Notes: a model not told the origin generated them from the sequence alone. DNA of 64,000 bases from Hordeum vulgare subsp. vulgare (GCF_904849725.1 NC_058518.1:6778147-6842146), one strand, 5' to 3'; numbered from the stretch's first letter, positions 23,566 to 35,271 are shown. Numbers and translations are program-made.

Positions 23566-25039
23566 AGTTTCTGCAAATATTTACAACATGTCAATTATTA
23601 TTCAAACATGGAATAGATGGATATATATTAGTGGAAAACGTAGAACTAGCTAGCTAATCATAATAAGGAATCATGTTAGTGGCCTCGACGCTGCTTCTCT
23701 AGGGTTTGGGGTGGCCTAGACGACGCTTCAAGGGTTTGGGATGGCCTCGACACAACGCTTCAAGGGTTTGGGGTGGCCTCGACGATAACACTCTTTTAAC
23801 TTGGTAAATTTGGGTGGCCTCGAGAGAGTTTGTCGGGTAGGGGCGCGGCGGGAGGGGGTAGGAGACCAACATCGTTTTTTCTCTAGGGTTTGGGTGTCCT
23901 CGAGAGTTTCGGTCGAGCGAGAGAGCCGAGGGGGGGTGCTCCCGTGGTATAAGTTATCATGGTCGAGAGTGGGTATATATATCGACCGCCCCTCATGTCG
24001 AAGTTATCCGGGAGGGGGTTATATCGACAACGACGCGACATACATATACATGGGAAAATAATGTTATCGGGGAGGGGGTATATCGGTACCCCCCTCGTGT
24101 TGAAGTTTGATCGGTAGGGGGTACATCGACAACGACATACCCGATAAAAATAAGAAGACAAAATAAGAAATAAAAAGAGGAGAAGAAGAAAGGAATAGAA
24201 GAGAAGCAATCGAAGAAAAAAAGAGAAGAAGAAAGGAATAGAGGAGAAAGAAGAAAAAAATAGAAAATTATTTTTTCCTCTTCTTTTTCTTCTTTTTTCC
24301 TCTTCTTATTTATTTTTCCTCTTCTTCGTCTCCTCTTCTTCTCCTTTCTTCCTCTTCTTATTTTCCTTTTTCTCCTCTCATTCTTTTTCTTCTTCTTCGT
24401 TATCTTCCTAGCTATATATAATACTTTTCTAAAAATGTAAATTTTGCATATATAAAACTTTTTCTTCTTCTTCATTCTTCCTTCTTCCTTCTCTTCCTTC
24501 TTTTCCTAAATATATAAAACTTTTCTAAAAAGGAAACTAACCTAAAATGTACTAAATCAGAGAACATATATAGATAAAACTAATCTAAAATGTACCCAAA
24601 TGTACTAAAAATCTAACTTTTATATGCACAGAGAACATACATACATATATACATTTTTATAAAAATACAAAAAAATCATCATTTATATGAACAAAAGGAG
24701 AGGACAGGGTGGGCGGCGCCGGCCTGACCAAGGAGAGGCATGGCGCTGGCATCGGTGTAGAGGGCGGTGACGGCGGCGTGGTCGGGGCAGGGGCGATGGC
24801 GATCGACGGGGCAAAGGGCGGCAACGACGTCGACGGGGCAGGTAGGTGCGCGGTAGAGGCACGACGAGGGCGTGCGGTGTGGTCGGGGGGCAGGGGCGAC
24901 GACGGCGTGGTCGGGCCGGACAACGGCGGCGTGGTCGGGGGCAGGGGCGACGACGGCGTGGTCGGGGGCAGGGGCGACGACAGCGAGCTCGGGCAGCCTA
25001 GCGGCGTCGTCGGAGGAATCGAGGAAACTGACAAAATTT
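23566..25039 (-). other. 5' leader/intron region of the CACTA B gene
   Basis: Between the internal promoter and the first coding exon. It contains a short tandem of 'TTCAAGGGTTTGGGGTGGCC' type (23680-23800), a purine/pyrimidine-biased tract with long GAA/CTT runs (24150-24540) and a GC-rich part (24700-25010) with 'GTGGTCGGGGGCAGGGGCGA' repeats. Frames in the GC-rich part look like low-complexity artefacts. The layout matches the 44480-46099 region of element C. Confidence 0.5.
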
Positions 25040-25049
25040 TCACAACTGC

Positions 25050-25415
25050 TGGCTTATATAGCAAAGCCATTGGTACTGGTTCGTGGCACCAACCGGTACC
25101 AATGCCCCCTTTAGTCCCGGTTGGTGCCACCAACCGGGACCAAATGTCACTTTTCAGCAGCCCAACGGGCAGGAAGCGGCGGCCTTTGGTCCCGGTTGGT
25201 GGCACCAACCGAGACTAAAGGTCACTTTTCAGCAGCCCAAAGGGCGGGAAGCGGCGGCCTTTGGTCCCGGTTGGTGCCACGAACCGGTACCAATGCACCC
25301 CCTTTAGTCCCGGTTGGTGCCACCAACCGGGACCAAAGGCTGCCCGCGTCGCGGCCAAAGTTTAGTCCCACCTCGCTAGTTGAGAGGGGCACGTAGTGGT
25401 TTATAAGCCCCACTG
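25050..25415. promoter_or_regulatory. Internal hairpin-repeat block with divergent TATA boxes (CACTA B)
   Basis: On the minus strand GCTATATAAGCC (about 25053-25064) points to the Ulp1 gene. On the plus strand GGTTTATAAGCCCC (about 25398-25411) points the other way, towards the 337-bp array. Between them lie several 'TTTAGTCCCGGTTGGTGCC' / 'ACCAACCGGGACCAAA' pairs, the same motif as in the subterminal arrays. Element C has the same arrangement at 44170-44460. The TATA boxes are seen; promoter activity is inferred. Confidence 0.6.
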
Positions 25416-25544
25416 CCGCACCCCTCTCGAGCTCCTCTCCACTGCAGACTTACGGGCCTACTTGCTACTGCTTTGCCTGATGGGCCTTCTGGGCCTAATG
25501 CGGGCCTGAATCCTGGCCCATGGATGGGTTTCTAGTCGTATTCA

Positions 25545-25990
25545 TGCCGTGGTGGCCCAGTTGGTGGCAATTACTTTTTTACCATTTTTTTGTTTTATTT
25601 TTTGCTTTATTTATTTTGTTTTGTTTCTACTTACAAGAAAATACTTATTTATTTTATTTTATTTTGTTTATAATTACTTATTAATTTTATTTTATGATAA
25701 TTCTTTTTTGCTATTAAAGTTTCTAACAAAAAAAGTTCTTTATGAAAATTCTTTTTGCTTTTAATGATTTTGAACACAAAATACTTTGATAATTTTAGTT
25801 GCATGAATTTTATATAATTTTAGTTTCAATAATACTAGAAGTTGCTTATAATGTTTTGAACAGAAAATACTTTGATAATTTTAGTTTCACAAATTTTATT
25901 TATGTTATTAAAGTTTTTTTGTTTCTACTTATCTATTTTATTAAAGTTTATATTATTTTGTTTCAAATTACTTACTTATTTTATTTTATT
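25545..25990. other. AT-rich spacer in CACTA B
   Basis: T-rich sequence with runs of 'TTTTATTTTGTTT' and 'GATAATTTTAGTTTCA'. It may be a decayed equivalent of the 164-bp AT-rich repeats of element C (43150-44010). No gene. Confidence 0.4.
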
Positions 25991-28900
25991 TTGTTTCTGA
26001 CTTCATTTGTTATTTTTCATGCATTTACTGATTATTTTCAACTATAAGACCATTAAATTGAAAAGCATTTGAAATGAACTCTCAAAAAGTTCCAAGTTGG
26101 CATGTTATCATCATTTAACCCACATAGCATGTGCAAGAAATTATAGAGGCTTACGGCAAAAACTGGAAGCACTTCGTGTACAAAACGGACAATCTCCTTC
26201 GAAGTATCACGGTTTCATACGGAAACTCGTCTGTTACAAAGGGATTTCAATTTTTTTGAACTTATTTGAACCCCCTTGTTTTTCTGTGTTCAAAATGCAC
26301 CATTCAAAGCCACATCATCAATTTACAACCCTTTCTGACTTGATTTGTTATTTTTCATGCATTTACTAACTATTTTCACCTATAAGACTACCATGAAATT
26401 GAAAAGCATTTGAAATGAACTCTGAAAAGGTTCCAAGTTGACATGGTATCATCATTTCACCCACATATCATGTGCAAGAAAGTAGAGAGGCTTACGGCAA
26501 AAACTGGATGCACTTCGTGTACAAAACGGACAATCTCCTTCGAAGTATCAGTGTTTCATACGGAAACTCGTCTCTTACAAAGGGATTTCAATTTTTTAAA
26601 CTTATTTGAACCCCCTTGTTTTTCTGTGTTCAAAACGCACCATTCAAAGCCATATCATCAATTTACAACCTTTGTGACTTCATTTGTTATCTTTCATGCA
26701 TTTACTGATTATATTTAGCTATAAGATCATGAAATTGTAAAGCATTTGAAATAAACTCTGAAAAGGTTCCAACTTGGCATGGTATCATCATTTCGCCCAC
26801 ATAGCATGCGCAAGAAAGTAGAGAGGCTTACGGCAAAAACTGGATGCACTTCGTGTACAAAACGAACAATCTTCTTCGAAGTATCTCGGTTTCATACGGA
26901 AACTCGTCTGTTACAAAGGGATTTCAATTTTTTTGAACTTATTTGAACCCCCTTGGTTTTCTATTTTCAAAATGCACCATTCAAAGCCACATCATCAATT
27001 TATAACACATTCTGACTTCATTTGTTATTTTTCATGCATTTACTGATTATTTTCACCTATAAGACCATGAAATTGTAAAGCATTTGAAATGAACTCTGAA
27101 AAGGTTCCAAGTTGGCATGGTATCATCATTTCACCCACATAGCATGTGCAAGAAAGTAGAGAGGCTTACGGCAAAAACTGGCTGCACTTCGTGTACAAAA
27201 CGGACAATCTCCTTCGAAGTATCAGTGTTTCATACGAAAACACGTCTTTTATAAAGGGATTTCAATTTTTTTGAACTTATTTAAACCCTATTGTTTTTCT
27301 GTGTTTAAAATGCACCATTCAAAACTACATCATCAATTTACAACCCTTTCTGGCTTCATTTGTTATTTTTCATGCATTTACTGATTATTTTCACCTATAA
27401 GACCATGAAATTGTAAAGCATTTGAAATGAACTCTGAAAAGGTTCCGAGTTGGCATGGTATCATCATTTCACCCACATAGCATGTGCAAGAAAGTAGAGA
27501 GGCTTACGACAAAAACTGGATGCACTTCGTGTACAAAACGGACAATCTCCTTCGAAGTATCTCGGTTTCATACGGAAACTCGTCTGTTACAAAGGGATTT
27601 CAAATTTTTTGAACTTATTTGAACCCCCTTGTTTTTATGTGTTCAAAATGCACCATTCAAAGCCACATCATCAATTTACAATCCTTTCTGACTTCATTTG
27701 TTATTTTTCATGCATTTACTGATTATTTTCACCTATAAGACCATGAAATTGTAAAGTATTTGAAATGAACTCTGAAAAGGTTCCAAGTTGGCATGGTATC
27801 ATCATTTCACCCACATAGCATGTGAAAGAAAGTAGAGAGGCTTACGGCAAAAACTGGATGCACTTCGTGTACAAAACGGACAATCTCATTCGAAGTATGA
27901 GGGTTTCTTACAAAAACTCGTGTGTTACAAAGGAGTTTCAATTTTTTGGACTTATTTGAACCCCCTTGTTTTTCTGTGTTCGAAATGCACCATTCAAAGC
28001 TACATCATCAATTTACAACCCTTTCTGACTTCATTTGTTATTTTTCATGCATTTACTGATTATTTTCAGCTATAAGACCACGAAATTGTACATCATTTTC
28101 TAATGAACTCTGAAAAGGTTCCAAGTTGGCATGGTATCATCATTTCACCCACGTAGCATGTGCAAGAAAGTAGAGAGGCTTACGGCAAAAGCTGGATGCA
28201 CTTTCGTGTATAAAACGGACAATCTCCTTCGAAGTATCAAGGTTTCATACGGAAACTCGTCTGTTACAAAGGGATTTCAATTTTTTTGGACTTATTTGAA
28301 CCCCCTTGTTTTTATGTGTTCAAAATGCATCATTCAAAGCCACATCATCAATTTACAACCCTTTTTGAATTCATTTGTTATTTTCATGCATTTAGTGATT
28401 ATTTTCACCTATAAGACCACGAAATTGTAAAGCATTTGAAATGAACTCTGAAAAGGTTCCAAGTTGGCATGGTATCATCATTTCACCCACATAGCATGTG
28501 CAAGAAATTAGAGAGGCTTACGGAAACAACTGAACGCACTTCGTGTACAAAACGGACAATCTCCTTCGAAGTATCAAGGTTTCATACGGAAACTCGTCTG
28601 TTACAAAGGGATTTCAATTTTTTTGGACTTATTTGAACCCCCTTGTTTTTATGTGTTCAAAATGCATCATTCAAAGCCACATCATCAATTTACAACCCTT
28701 TTTGAATTCATTTGTTATTTTCATGCATTTAGTGATTATTTTCACCTATAAGACCACGAAATTGTAAAGCATTTGAAATGAACTCTGAAAAGGTTCCAAG
28801 TTGGCATGGTATCATCATTTCACCCACATAGCATGTGCAAGAAATTAGAGAGGCTTACGGAAACAACTGAACGCACTTCGTGTACAAAACGGACAATCTC

Positions 28901-30400
28901 CATCGAAGTATCAGGGTTTCTTACACAAACTCGTCTGTTACAAAGGGATTTCAATTTTTTTGAACTTATTTGAACCCCCTTGTTTTTCTGTGTTCAAAAT
29001 GCACCATTCAAAGCCACATCATCAATTTACAACCCTTTCTGACTTCATTTGTTATTTTCATGCATTTAGCGATTATTTTCACCTATAAGACCATGAAATT
29101 GTAAAGCATTTGAAATGAACTCTGAAAAGGTTCCAAGTTGGCATGGTATCATCATTTCACCCACATAGCATGTGCAAGAAAGTAGAGAGGCTTACGGCAA
29201 AAACTGAACGCACTTCGTGTACAAAACGGACAATCTCCTTCGAAGTATCAGGGTTTCTTACAGAAACTCGTCTGTTACAAAGGGGTTTCAATTTTTTTAA
29301 ACTTATTTGAACCCCCTTGTTTTTCTGTGTTCAAAATGCACCATTCAAAGCCACATCATCAATTTACAACCCTTTCTGAATTCATTTGTTATTTTTCATG
29401 CATTTACTGATTATTTTCAGCTATAAGACCATGAAATTGTAAAGCATTTGAAATGAACTCTGAAAAGGTTCCAAGTTGGCATGGTATCATCATTTCACCC
29501 ACATAGCATGTGCAAGAAAGTAGAGAGGCTTACGGCAAAAACTGGATGCACTTCGTGTACAAAACGGACAATCTCCTTCGAAGTATCAGGGTTTCATACA
29601 GAAACTCGTGTGTTACAAAGGAATTTCAATTTTTTGAACTTATTTGAACCCCCTTGTTTTTCTGTGTTCAAAATGCACCATTCAAAGCCACATCATCAAT
29701 TTACAACCCTTTCTGACTACATTTGTTATTTTTCATGCATTTACTGATTATTTTCAGCTATAAGATCATGAAATTGTAAAGCATTTGAAATGAACTCTGA
29801 AAAGGTTCCAAGTTGGCATGGTATCATCATTTCACCCACATAGCATGTGCAAGAAAGTAGAGAGCTTAAGGAAAAAACTGGATGCACTTCTTGTACAAAA
29901 CGGACAATCTCCTTCGAAGTATCACGGTTTCATACGGAAACTCGTTTGTTACAAAGGGATTTCAATTTTTTTGAACTTATTTGAACCCCCTTATTTTTCT
30001 GTGTTCAAAATACACCATTCAAAGCCACATCATCAATTTACAACCCTTTCTGACTTCATTTGTTATTTTTCATGCATTTACTGATTATTTTGAGCTATAA
30101 GACCATGAAATTGAAAAGCATTTCAAATGAACTCTGAAAAGGTTCCAAGTTGGCATGGTATCATCATTTCACCCACATAGCATGTGTAAGAAAGTAGAGA
30201 GAGGCAAAAACTGGATGCACTTCGTGTACAAAACGGACAATCTCTTTCGAAGTATCAGGGTTTCATACGGAAACTCGTCTGTTACAAAGGGATTTCAATT
30301 TTTTTGAACTTATTTGAACTCCCTTGTTTTTCTGTGTTTAAAATGCACCATTCAAAGCTGTAAGACCATGAAGTTGAAAAACATTTGAAATGAACTCTGA
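25990..30400. repeat. 337-bp tandem repeat array, about 13 copies (CACTA B)
   Basis: The mark 'CATGTGCAAGAAAGTAGAGA' and near variants recur at about 26128, 26468, 26807, 27145, 27482, 27820, 28156, 28494, 28831, 29169, 29506, 29844 and 30180, giving a period near 337 bp. Copies are highly similar; some neighbours (28150-28830) share private variants, implying recent local duplication. Frames of 70-100 codons repeat with the period but change length between copies, so they are unlikely to be genes. Two further copies in the same orientation relative to the gene lie in element C (42480-43150). Confidence 0.92.
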
Positions 30401-30510
30401 AACCAAAGTACATACATAGTTCTCCAGAGCATTAAAACCAAAGTACATACATGGTTCTCATTGAACAACATATAGCTCTCCAGGGCATCTAATTAAACCA
30501 TACATTAAAA

Positions 30511-30958
30511 TTATGTAAAACATTTCAATGCAAAAACAAATGCGATCATAACCGCAATCAAGGTAACAACTGATCCAACTGCATAATGATACCAAGCCTC
30601 GGTATGAATGACATATTTTCTAATATTTTTAATCTTCAACCGCATTGCATCCATTTTGATCTTGTGATCATTGACGACATCCGCAACATGCAACTCCAAT
30701 ATCATCTTCTCCTCCTCAATTTTTCTTAGTTTTTTCTTCAAGTAATTGTTTTCTTCTTCAACTAAATTTAACCTCTCGACAATAGGGTCGGTTGGAATTT
30801 CCGGTTCAACAAGCTCCTAGATAAATACAATCTATGTCACATTGGTCGGCATAATTGTCATAAACAATAAATGAACCAAATAGTTATGAAAAGATAATAT
30901 ATACCACATCTGAATCATAGACAGGACGAGGGCCGACGGGGGCGGATACCAAAACCAT
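30511..30958 (-). CDS. Small coiled-coil protein with C-terminal transmembrane helix (CACTA-encoded)
   Basis: Two exons: 30958-30905 (18 codons, MVLVSAPVGPRPVYDSDV) and 30816-30511, joined in phase across a GT-AG intron of 88 bp, giving 119 residues. Exon 2 begins ELVEPEIPTDPIVERL, continues with a heptad-like Glu/Lys-rich helix (LVEEENNYLKKKL, KIEEEKMILEL), and ends with one hydrophobic helix, VGSVVTLIAVMIAFVFALKC, so a tail-anchored protein is predicted. It sits just inside the right subterminal repeats of element B with a TATA-like CTACATATACCC upstream (about 31125-31140). A decayed homologue at 7925-8275 lies just upstream of a TNP2 transposase start. The conserved exon structure suggests a genuine element gene. 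Function unknown. Confidence 0.72.
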
Positions 30959-31132
30959 CGCACTATATAATAACAAGGAATAATAAAAGTAAGAAAATTA
31001 GACAAGTATCTATCTGAAGTCAGAATTTTTTTCTTTCAGAAAGAAGATAAGAACTAGAGCACCCAAATGCCCTCCCCTCGCCGGCTTGACAAAAACAGAG
31101 CACTGTGGAGTGCTCTACCGCGGCGGTGGGTA

Positions 31133-31395
31133 TATGTAGGCAAGTTATTTGTCCCGGTTCAAGCCACGAACCGGGACCAATGGTTGTGGGCCAGCAGCGA
31201 GGACCATTGGGCCCGGTTCGTGGCTCGAACCGGGACAAATGGTTACACACGAACCGGGACCAATGCCCAGGAGGCCCCGGCCGACCCCCTGGGCTCACGA
31301 ACCGGGTCTAATACCCCCCATTGGTCCCGGTTCTTGAAGAACCGGGACTAATGGGCTGGCGAGGGCCGAAATGATAGTCCTGTTTTCTACTAGTG
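31133..31395. repeat. Right terminal and subterminal repeats of CACTA B
   Basis: Hairpin pairs 'GGTTCAAGCCACGAACCGGG' and 'CCCGGTTCGTGGCTCGAACC' type, then the terminal repeat ending TTTTCTACTAGTG at 31395. The downstream TSD is GTA. Confidence 0.88.
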
Positions 31396-31510
31396 GTACT
31401 ACGGAAAACAGTAGAAGCAACAACTATTACATCCAGCTACGCCGACCAACTAGCAACGACTAGAAGCACTGGAGCAAGCCTCAATGAAATTCACCTGACT
31501 GTTTATTAGG

Positions 31511-33511
31511 CTACAAAAGCTTCAGCTCATTAGAGCGTTGTAACTTGTAAGCCATGAATGAAAACGGAGTGACAGCAGCACAAACATACAGATGGGTACA
31601 GAAACAAGCAAAATTAAAAGCTTTGATCATTGAGCTCCCCGCGGGCGTCCAGTGCGTCAAAACTCTCCATAAGATGCCTGTGATAACAGCTGTTCCGGTG
31701 ATGAGCACGAACGCACAGGTGAAGCCGCTAACTGACTTGTTACTGACGGCTGGCACCGATACAGCCAGGAAGCCCGCAGAGATGACCTTGGTTAGCTCCA
31801 TTGTCGCCGGCATAACATGTTGCTGTTGATCTTGCGGTTCGGTGTCGGTAAGACTTTCGTATGCCCAAGCGAGTAGAGAAACCAATAGCTGAATCCACAC
31901 TAGCCACGCCAGCTCTCCCAGCGGCGCCCACGTGATCAAAAACACGTTGAGGGCGAAGAAGCCGGCCAGAAACTTGTTCATAGCCTCGATGTAGTTGCAT
32001 GCGGCGTTGCTTTGATCAGCGCATGTGATCATTGGAGGCACCGTAGCCAGCAGCATGAAAAGCACGCCCGCAAGGCAAGCAATGAAGCTCAACACGAGCG
32101 AGGCAGCTCGCAGTCTCTGTGCGCTTCTACTCTGCCCCTCCAATGCCAAGCCTTCCAACCCCAGAAACAGAAGGGCAGTGACGGAGGCCGAGAAATCGAC
32201 CGAGGTTTCAAGCCTGCCTTGGTGATCGCCTGTGTACAACACCGCATCGCGACCATGGTCATGCCGGTACATCTTCCAGCAGCGCCGAAGGACAAAGAAT
32301 ATGGAGACGCCAGGAATAGGCACGTAATAGACGTGTTTCCGGTCGACGAAGAAGTAGGATGCCCAACAGAAGGGCACAGAGGTGGACGAGCCACTTGGAG
32401 CCCACAAACAGCAAGTGCGCCAGCCTGTCTGTTACAATCCTAAAAGACAAGCAGATGCAGAGGCAGAGGAACGATAGTAAACCAGCTACAAGAGTTAAGG
32501 CCGACAATGGAGAGCAGGGGCGGACCTATGTTATAGGGAGCGGGGGCCCAGGACCCCACTCGATTCTTGGTCCTCCTCGTACTAGGTCCGAGGCGAGCTA
32601 CAAGGCCCCCAGTCAGGATTTAGCTGTGCCCCCACTCCGATTAGAAAGCCCAATAAACAAAGCTAATCACATAAAATTAAGCCTGAAGCCCGAAGCCTGC
32701 CGCTTCGACTCTGGGATTAATAGCGAAAAAAACGAAGAGGCGAGCCCTGTGTCCTCGGCCGCTGCTTGGTTGGAGTTGGACCATCGGTGGATCGCATCTC
32801 GGACAATTCGGTCGCCCGTCGCCGGCCGCCGACAGCAGCGTCAGCATTGGGCGTTAGCAGTAGGCAGCGGCGGCCAGCGTCGAAGGCCCTGTGTGTAGCG
32901 CAGGCAGCAGCAACCAACTCAGGACTGAACCAACTAATCTCTATCTCTGATCAGGTATGTACGCTGCGTAGGCTCATCTCTCAACTGCTAGAGTGCTAGT
33001 CTGCTACTCGGTCCTGCATGCATCTCCCTAATCCTTTTCCCCAACTAGTAATTAGTAAACTCCCCTAGATACAAACACTGCTGACTGGACACAATTACCG
33101 ATGAAGTGATTGTTGATCGTTTTCATAAGATGAAAGATCGTCGTGGGAGAAAGGAAATGTAATGGCCTTTTGCTACAGATGAACTACTGGGATATAAAAT
33201 GTAAGTTTTGCTTAATTTAATGATAAACTTATGATGTTACTACTGGATGAAGTATCTTTTGTTTAGAACGTGGATCAAGTATCTTATTATTATAGAAAAA
33301 ATGCTAGATATTTTTTATGGATGAAAAGCACTAAGCGTTTTTATATGATTGTGCAAACATGTTCATGAGTTTTTCATAAATGAGTGCCCCCACTCAGTTT
33401 TTATCCTAGGTCCGCCACTGATGGAGAGATGCTGCCGCGCGCGAAGCCATGTCCGTTGCTCGTCGTCTGAACCTTGTTCAGCGAGGCAGCAAGAAGAACT
33501 GGGCAGACCAT
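31511..33511 (-). pseudogene. Multi-pass membrane protein gene, split by a hAT element and frameshifted
   Basis: On the minus strand an ATG at 33511 opens a frame (MVCPVLLAASLNKVQ) that runs 83 nt to 33429, where a hAT element (32515-33420) and its duplicated 8-bp target intervene. With those set aside the frame continues unbroken at 32514 into SALTLVAGLLSFLCLCICL, then shifts by one base near 32340-32400 into the frame ending at 31511. The protein has at least seven hydrophobic spans, for example SLVLSFIACLAGVLFMLL, FFALNVFLITWAPL and WLVWIQLLVSLLAW. I do not recognise the family; it looks like a grass membrane protein of unknown role. Two independent lesions make it a pseudogene here. Confidence 0.65.
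32515..33420. mobile_element. Non-autonomous hAT element, 906 bp, TSD ATGGAGAG
   Basis: Ends CAGGGGCGGACCTA and (minus strand) CAGTGGCGGACCTA, flanked by the 8-bp duplication ATGGAGAG at 32507-32514 and 33421-33428. The 8-bp TSD and CAG-GGCGG ends are hAT features. No transposase frame inside. It interrupts the membrane-protein gene after its 28th codon. Confidence 0.92.
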
Positions 33512-35271
33512 TATCACGGCACCTTCGGCGAGAAGTCGAACCCGGCCTGTTCTTCAATTTTTCGACAAAGACACGTTTCGCGTGCTCCGGATCAATGTCC
33601 TGGTGCACAACCAAAAGCCACGGCTTTATTAGAGAAGAGCGACTTCAATCTTGATGAGCTCGAAGAGTAGATCACAAGATGTACATAAACGGAAATGAAA
33701 AGCTCGACCAACATATCACAAAAATACTTCATTTACATTCATTCAAACAAGACTGAATAAAAAGGAAAGGAAAGTTGCTTCAAGACGTACTGGATTCTTA
33801 CCATCGTCTATGGGTCACCTTTGTAGATCCAAGATGTAAGGAAATTTGCTTCAAGACGTACTATGATTATTTCAGCTGAGAAAGCCCCTAGCAAATATTT
33901 GATGGCCCATGATTATCAGGTGAATGTTGATAACCGCAAACAAGTCAAGACAGATGAAAATCAACATAAATTACCAGGCCGGCCGGAAGCTTCCTAAGGC
34001 TGCCCTTGCACAATCTTAATTCAGCTGCAGCGCATAATCGTGGGCAAACTGCTTGTTTGGTGGAATGGAAACTATATATGCAAGCAAATCTTTGCAGCTT
34101 CCTTTGAGAAATAGGGAGCTCTCAGGGGTTGAGTGCACGGCCAGGTCAAGTCAACCTTCCTTTGAGAACCCACACGGTAATTGCCAATCTTTTTAAGTCG
34201 TTCTCATATGTATTTTTTTTATGTACTATAGGTCCAGCTTACAATTCAACACGGTATATTGAATTCCTGGTGTTTTGTCCAACAACTCTATAATAACTAT
34301 ACTTGTATAAGAGAGCAGCTCCAGCAAGCCAAACAATCACCAGCAGCACAATCGGGCAATGACATAACCCGAGGATGAGTTGGTGGTCTTCAGCTTTGAA
34401 GGGCAACGAGGAGGAGGCCTTACCGCCGTCGACACCATGGGGTGAGTGATCCTCACCATTGAAGATCACCTCGAGCTTCGATGAGTGCCGTGTAGAAGGA
34501 AATCTTCATTTGGCCGGCCGAATCGATTTTTGCTAGAATGATCATATGGCTTCTACTATATTGCTTACACTTCCTACTTTGATCACCCTGATTAATGCGC
34601 AGGCAGAGGCAGGCCCGGCTTACAGGTGACGAAGCTTGCAATGGAATTTGGTTTCCAAGAGGAGGATTACCACTGGCATCCGCACCAAATTGGTGCATAC
34701 AGACAAGAGGAAAAGGGCATTCAACAACTTTGTATCGATAATTATTTTGAAGATCATGATACAGGACCAGTCAAGGTAAACCTTGTGCCAAATTAAGCAG
34801 ATCGATAGCTGTGTTTGTTTAGATTCTTCATTGCCTGGCATGGGAAAATCAAATATATCCGCACCATCTCTCTAAAGATATGTGGCGGAACAGGAAATTG
34901 AACCAACTGCTAGCCGATGAATTAGAGGGTTCTGACTATATTCAGACAAAAGCAGTAGCACAAGAAACTATAGCCATTCATTTACCGTGGAAGTAAAAAG
35001 ATGTTGAATTCGATCTGCTCAGGCTCTTGGTTAATCTCAGTTTGGCTATTTCGCTGGTCACTCGGACCGCCGACTCCCTTGTCCGCCATGCCGTCCCCTG
35101 CCTCTACCCGCAGCCCCTCTAGGGACCGTGTTGACTGGTGCTCCTCCGATGAAACGGAGGCCGGCAGCCGTGTTTTCTGGAATGCGGTGAATGCTCGCGG
35201 GATGGGCCGGCCTGTTATTAACTTATTATAGACAACTAACGTTTCAACCAATATAAGTAAGCCAAAATGCC
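33512..35271. other. Unassigned region upstream of the membrane-protein pseudogene
   Basis: Probably contains the promoter of the pseudogene. A direct near-repeat 'AAGTTGCTTCAAGACGTACT' / 'AAATTTGCTTCAAGACGTAC' lies at 33771 and 33841. No gene beyond the doubtful small frame at 34239-34469. A segment at 35160-35215 ('GTGAATGCTCGCGGGATGGG') resembles 37060-37090, so both are pieces of one dispersed repeat. Confidence 0.4.
34239..34469 (-). CDS. Possible small single-pass membrane protein (doubtful)
   Basis: A 76-residue frame with a hydrophilic start and one convincing hydrophobic helix (CPIVLLVIVWLAGAALLY) followed by KYSYYRVVGQ. Composition looks more like coding sequence than its surroundings. 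The start is uncertain, since the frame may continue from an upstream exon. No family recognised and no expression signal seen; it may be a gene fragment. Confidence 0.25.
   Translation of the reverse strand: MIFNGEDHSPHGVDGGKASSSLPFKAEDHQLILGLCHCPIVLLVIVWLAGAALLYKYSYYRVVGQNTRNSIYRVEL

Larger units (their letters stand above)
19114..31395 (-). mobile_element. Complete CACTA transposon B (12.3 kb), TSD GTA
   Basis: Both ends begin CACTAGTAGAAAA (left on +, right on minus) and are flanked by GTA at 19111-19113 and 31396-31398. Hairpin subterminal repeats of the 'AGTCCCGGTTCGTG...AACCGGGACTAA' kind line both ends (19130-19333, 31150-31365). Genes run on the minus strand: a coiled-coil/TM gene (30958-30511) and the seven-exon Transposase_24/Ulp1 gene (23565-19740). 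An internal hairpin-repeat block with divergent TATA boxes (25050-25415) and a 337-bp tandem array lie between them. No TNP2 transposase is present, so mobility would depend on another element. Confidence 0.93.

Noticed and set aside
24657..25396. Overlapping frames on both strands in the middle of CACTA B
   Set aside because: GC-rich low-complexity repeats and hairpin subterminal motifs; Gly/Asp or Pro/Ser-rich products with no conservation.
26097..30084. A series of 75-100-codon frames
   Set aside because: They recur with the 337-bp tandem repeat, differ in frame and length between copies, and show no domain.
34620..34841. Minus-strand 73-codon frame with hydrophobic stretch
   Set aside because: No family, overlaps other random frames, AT-rich composition equal to surroundings.
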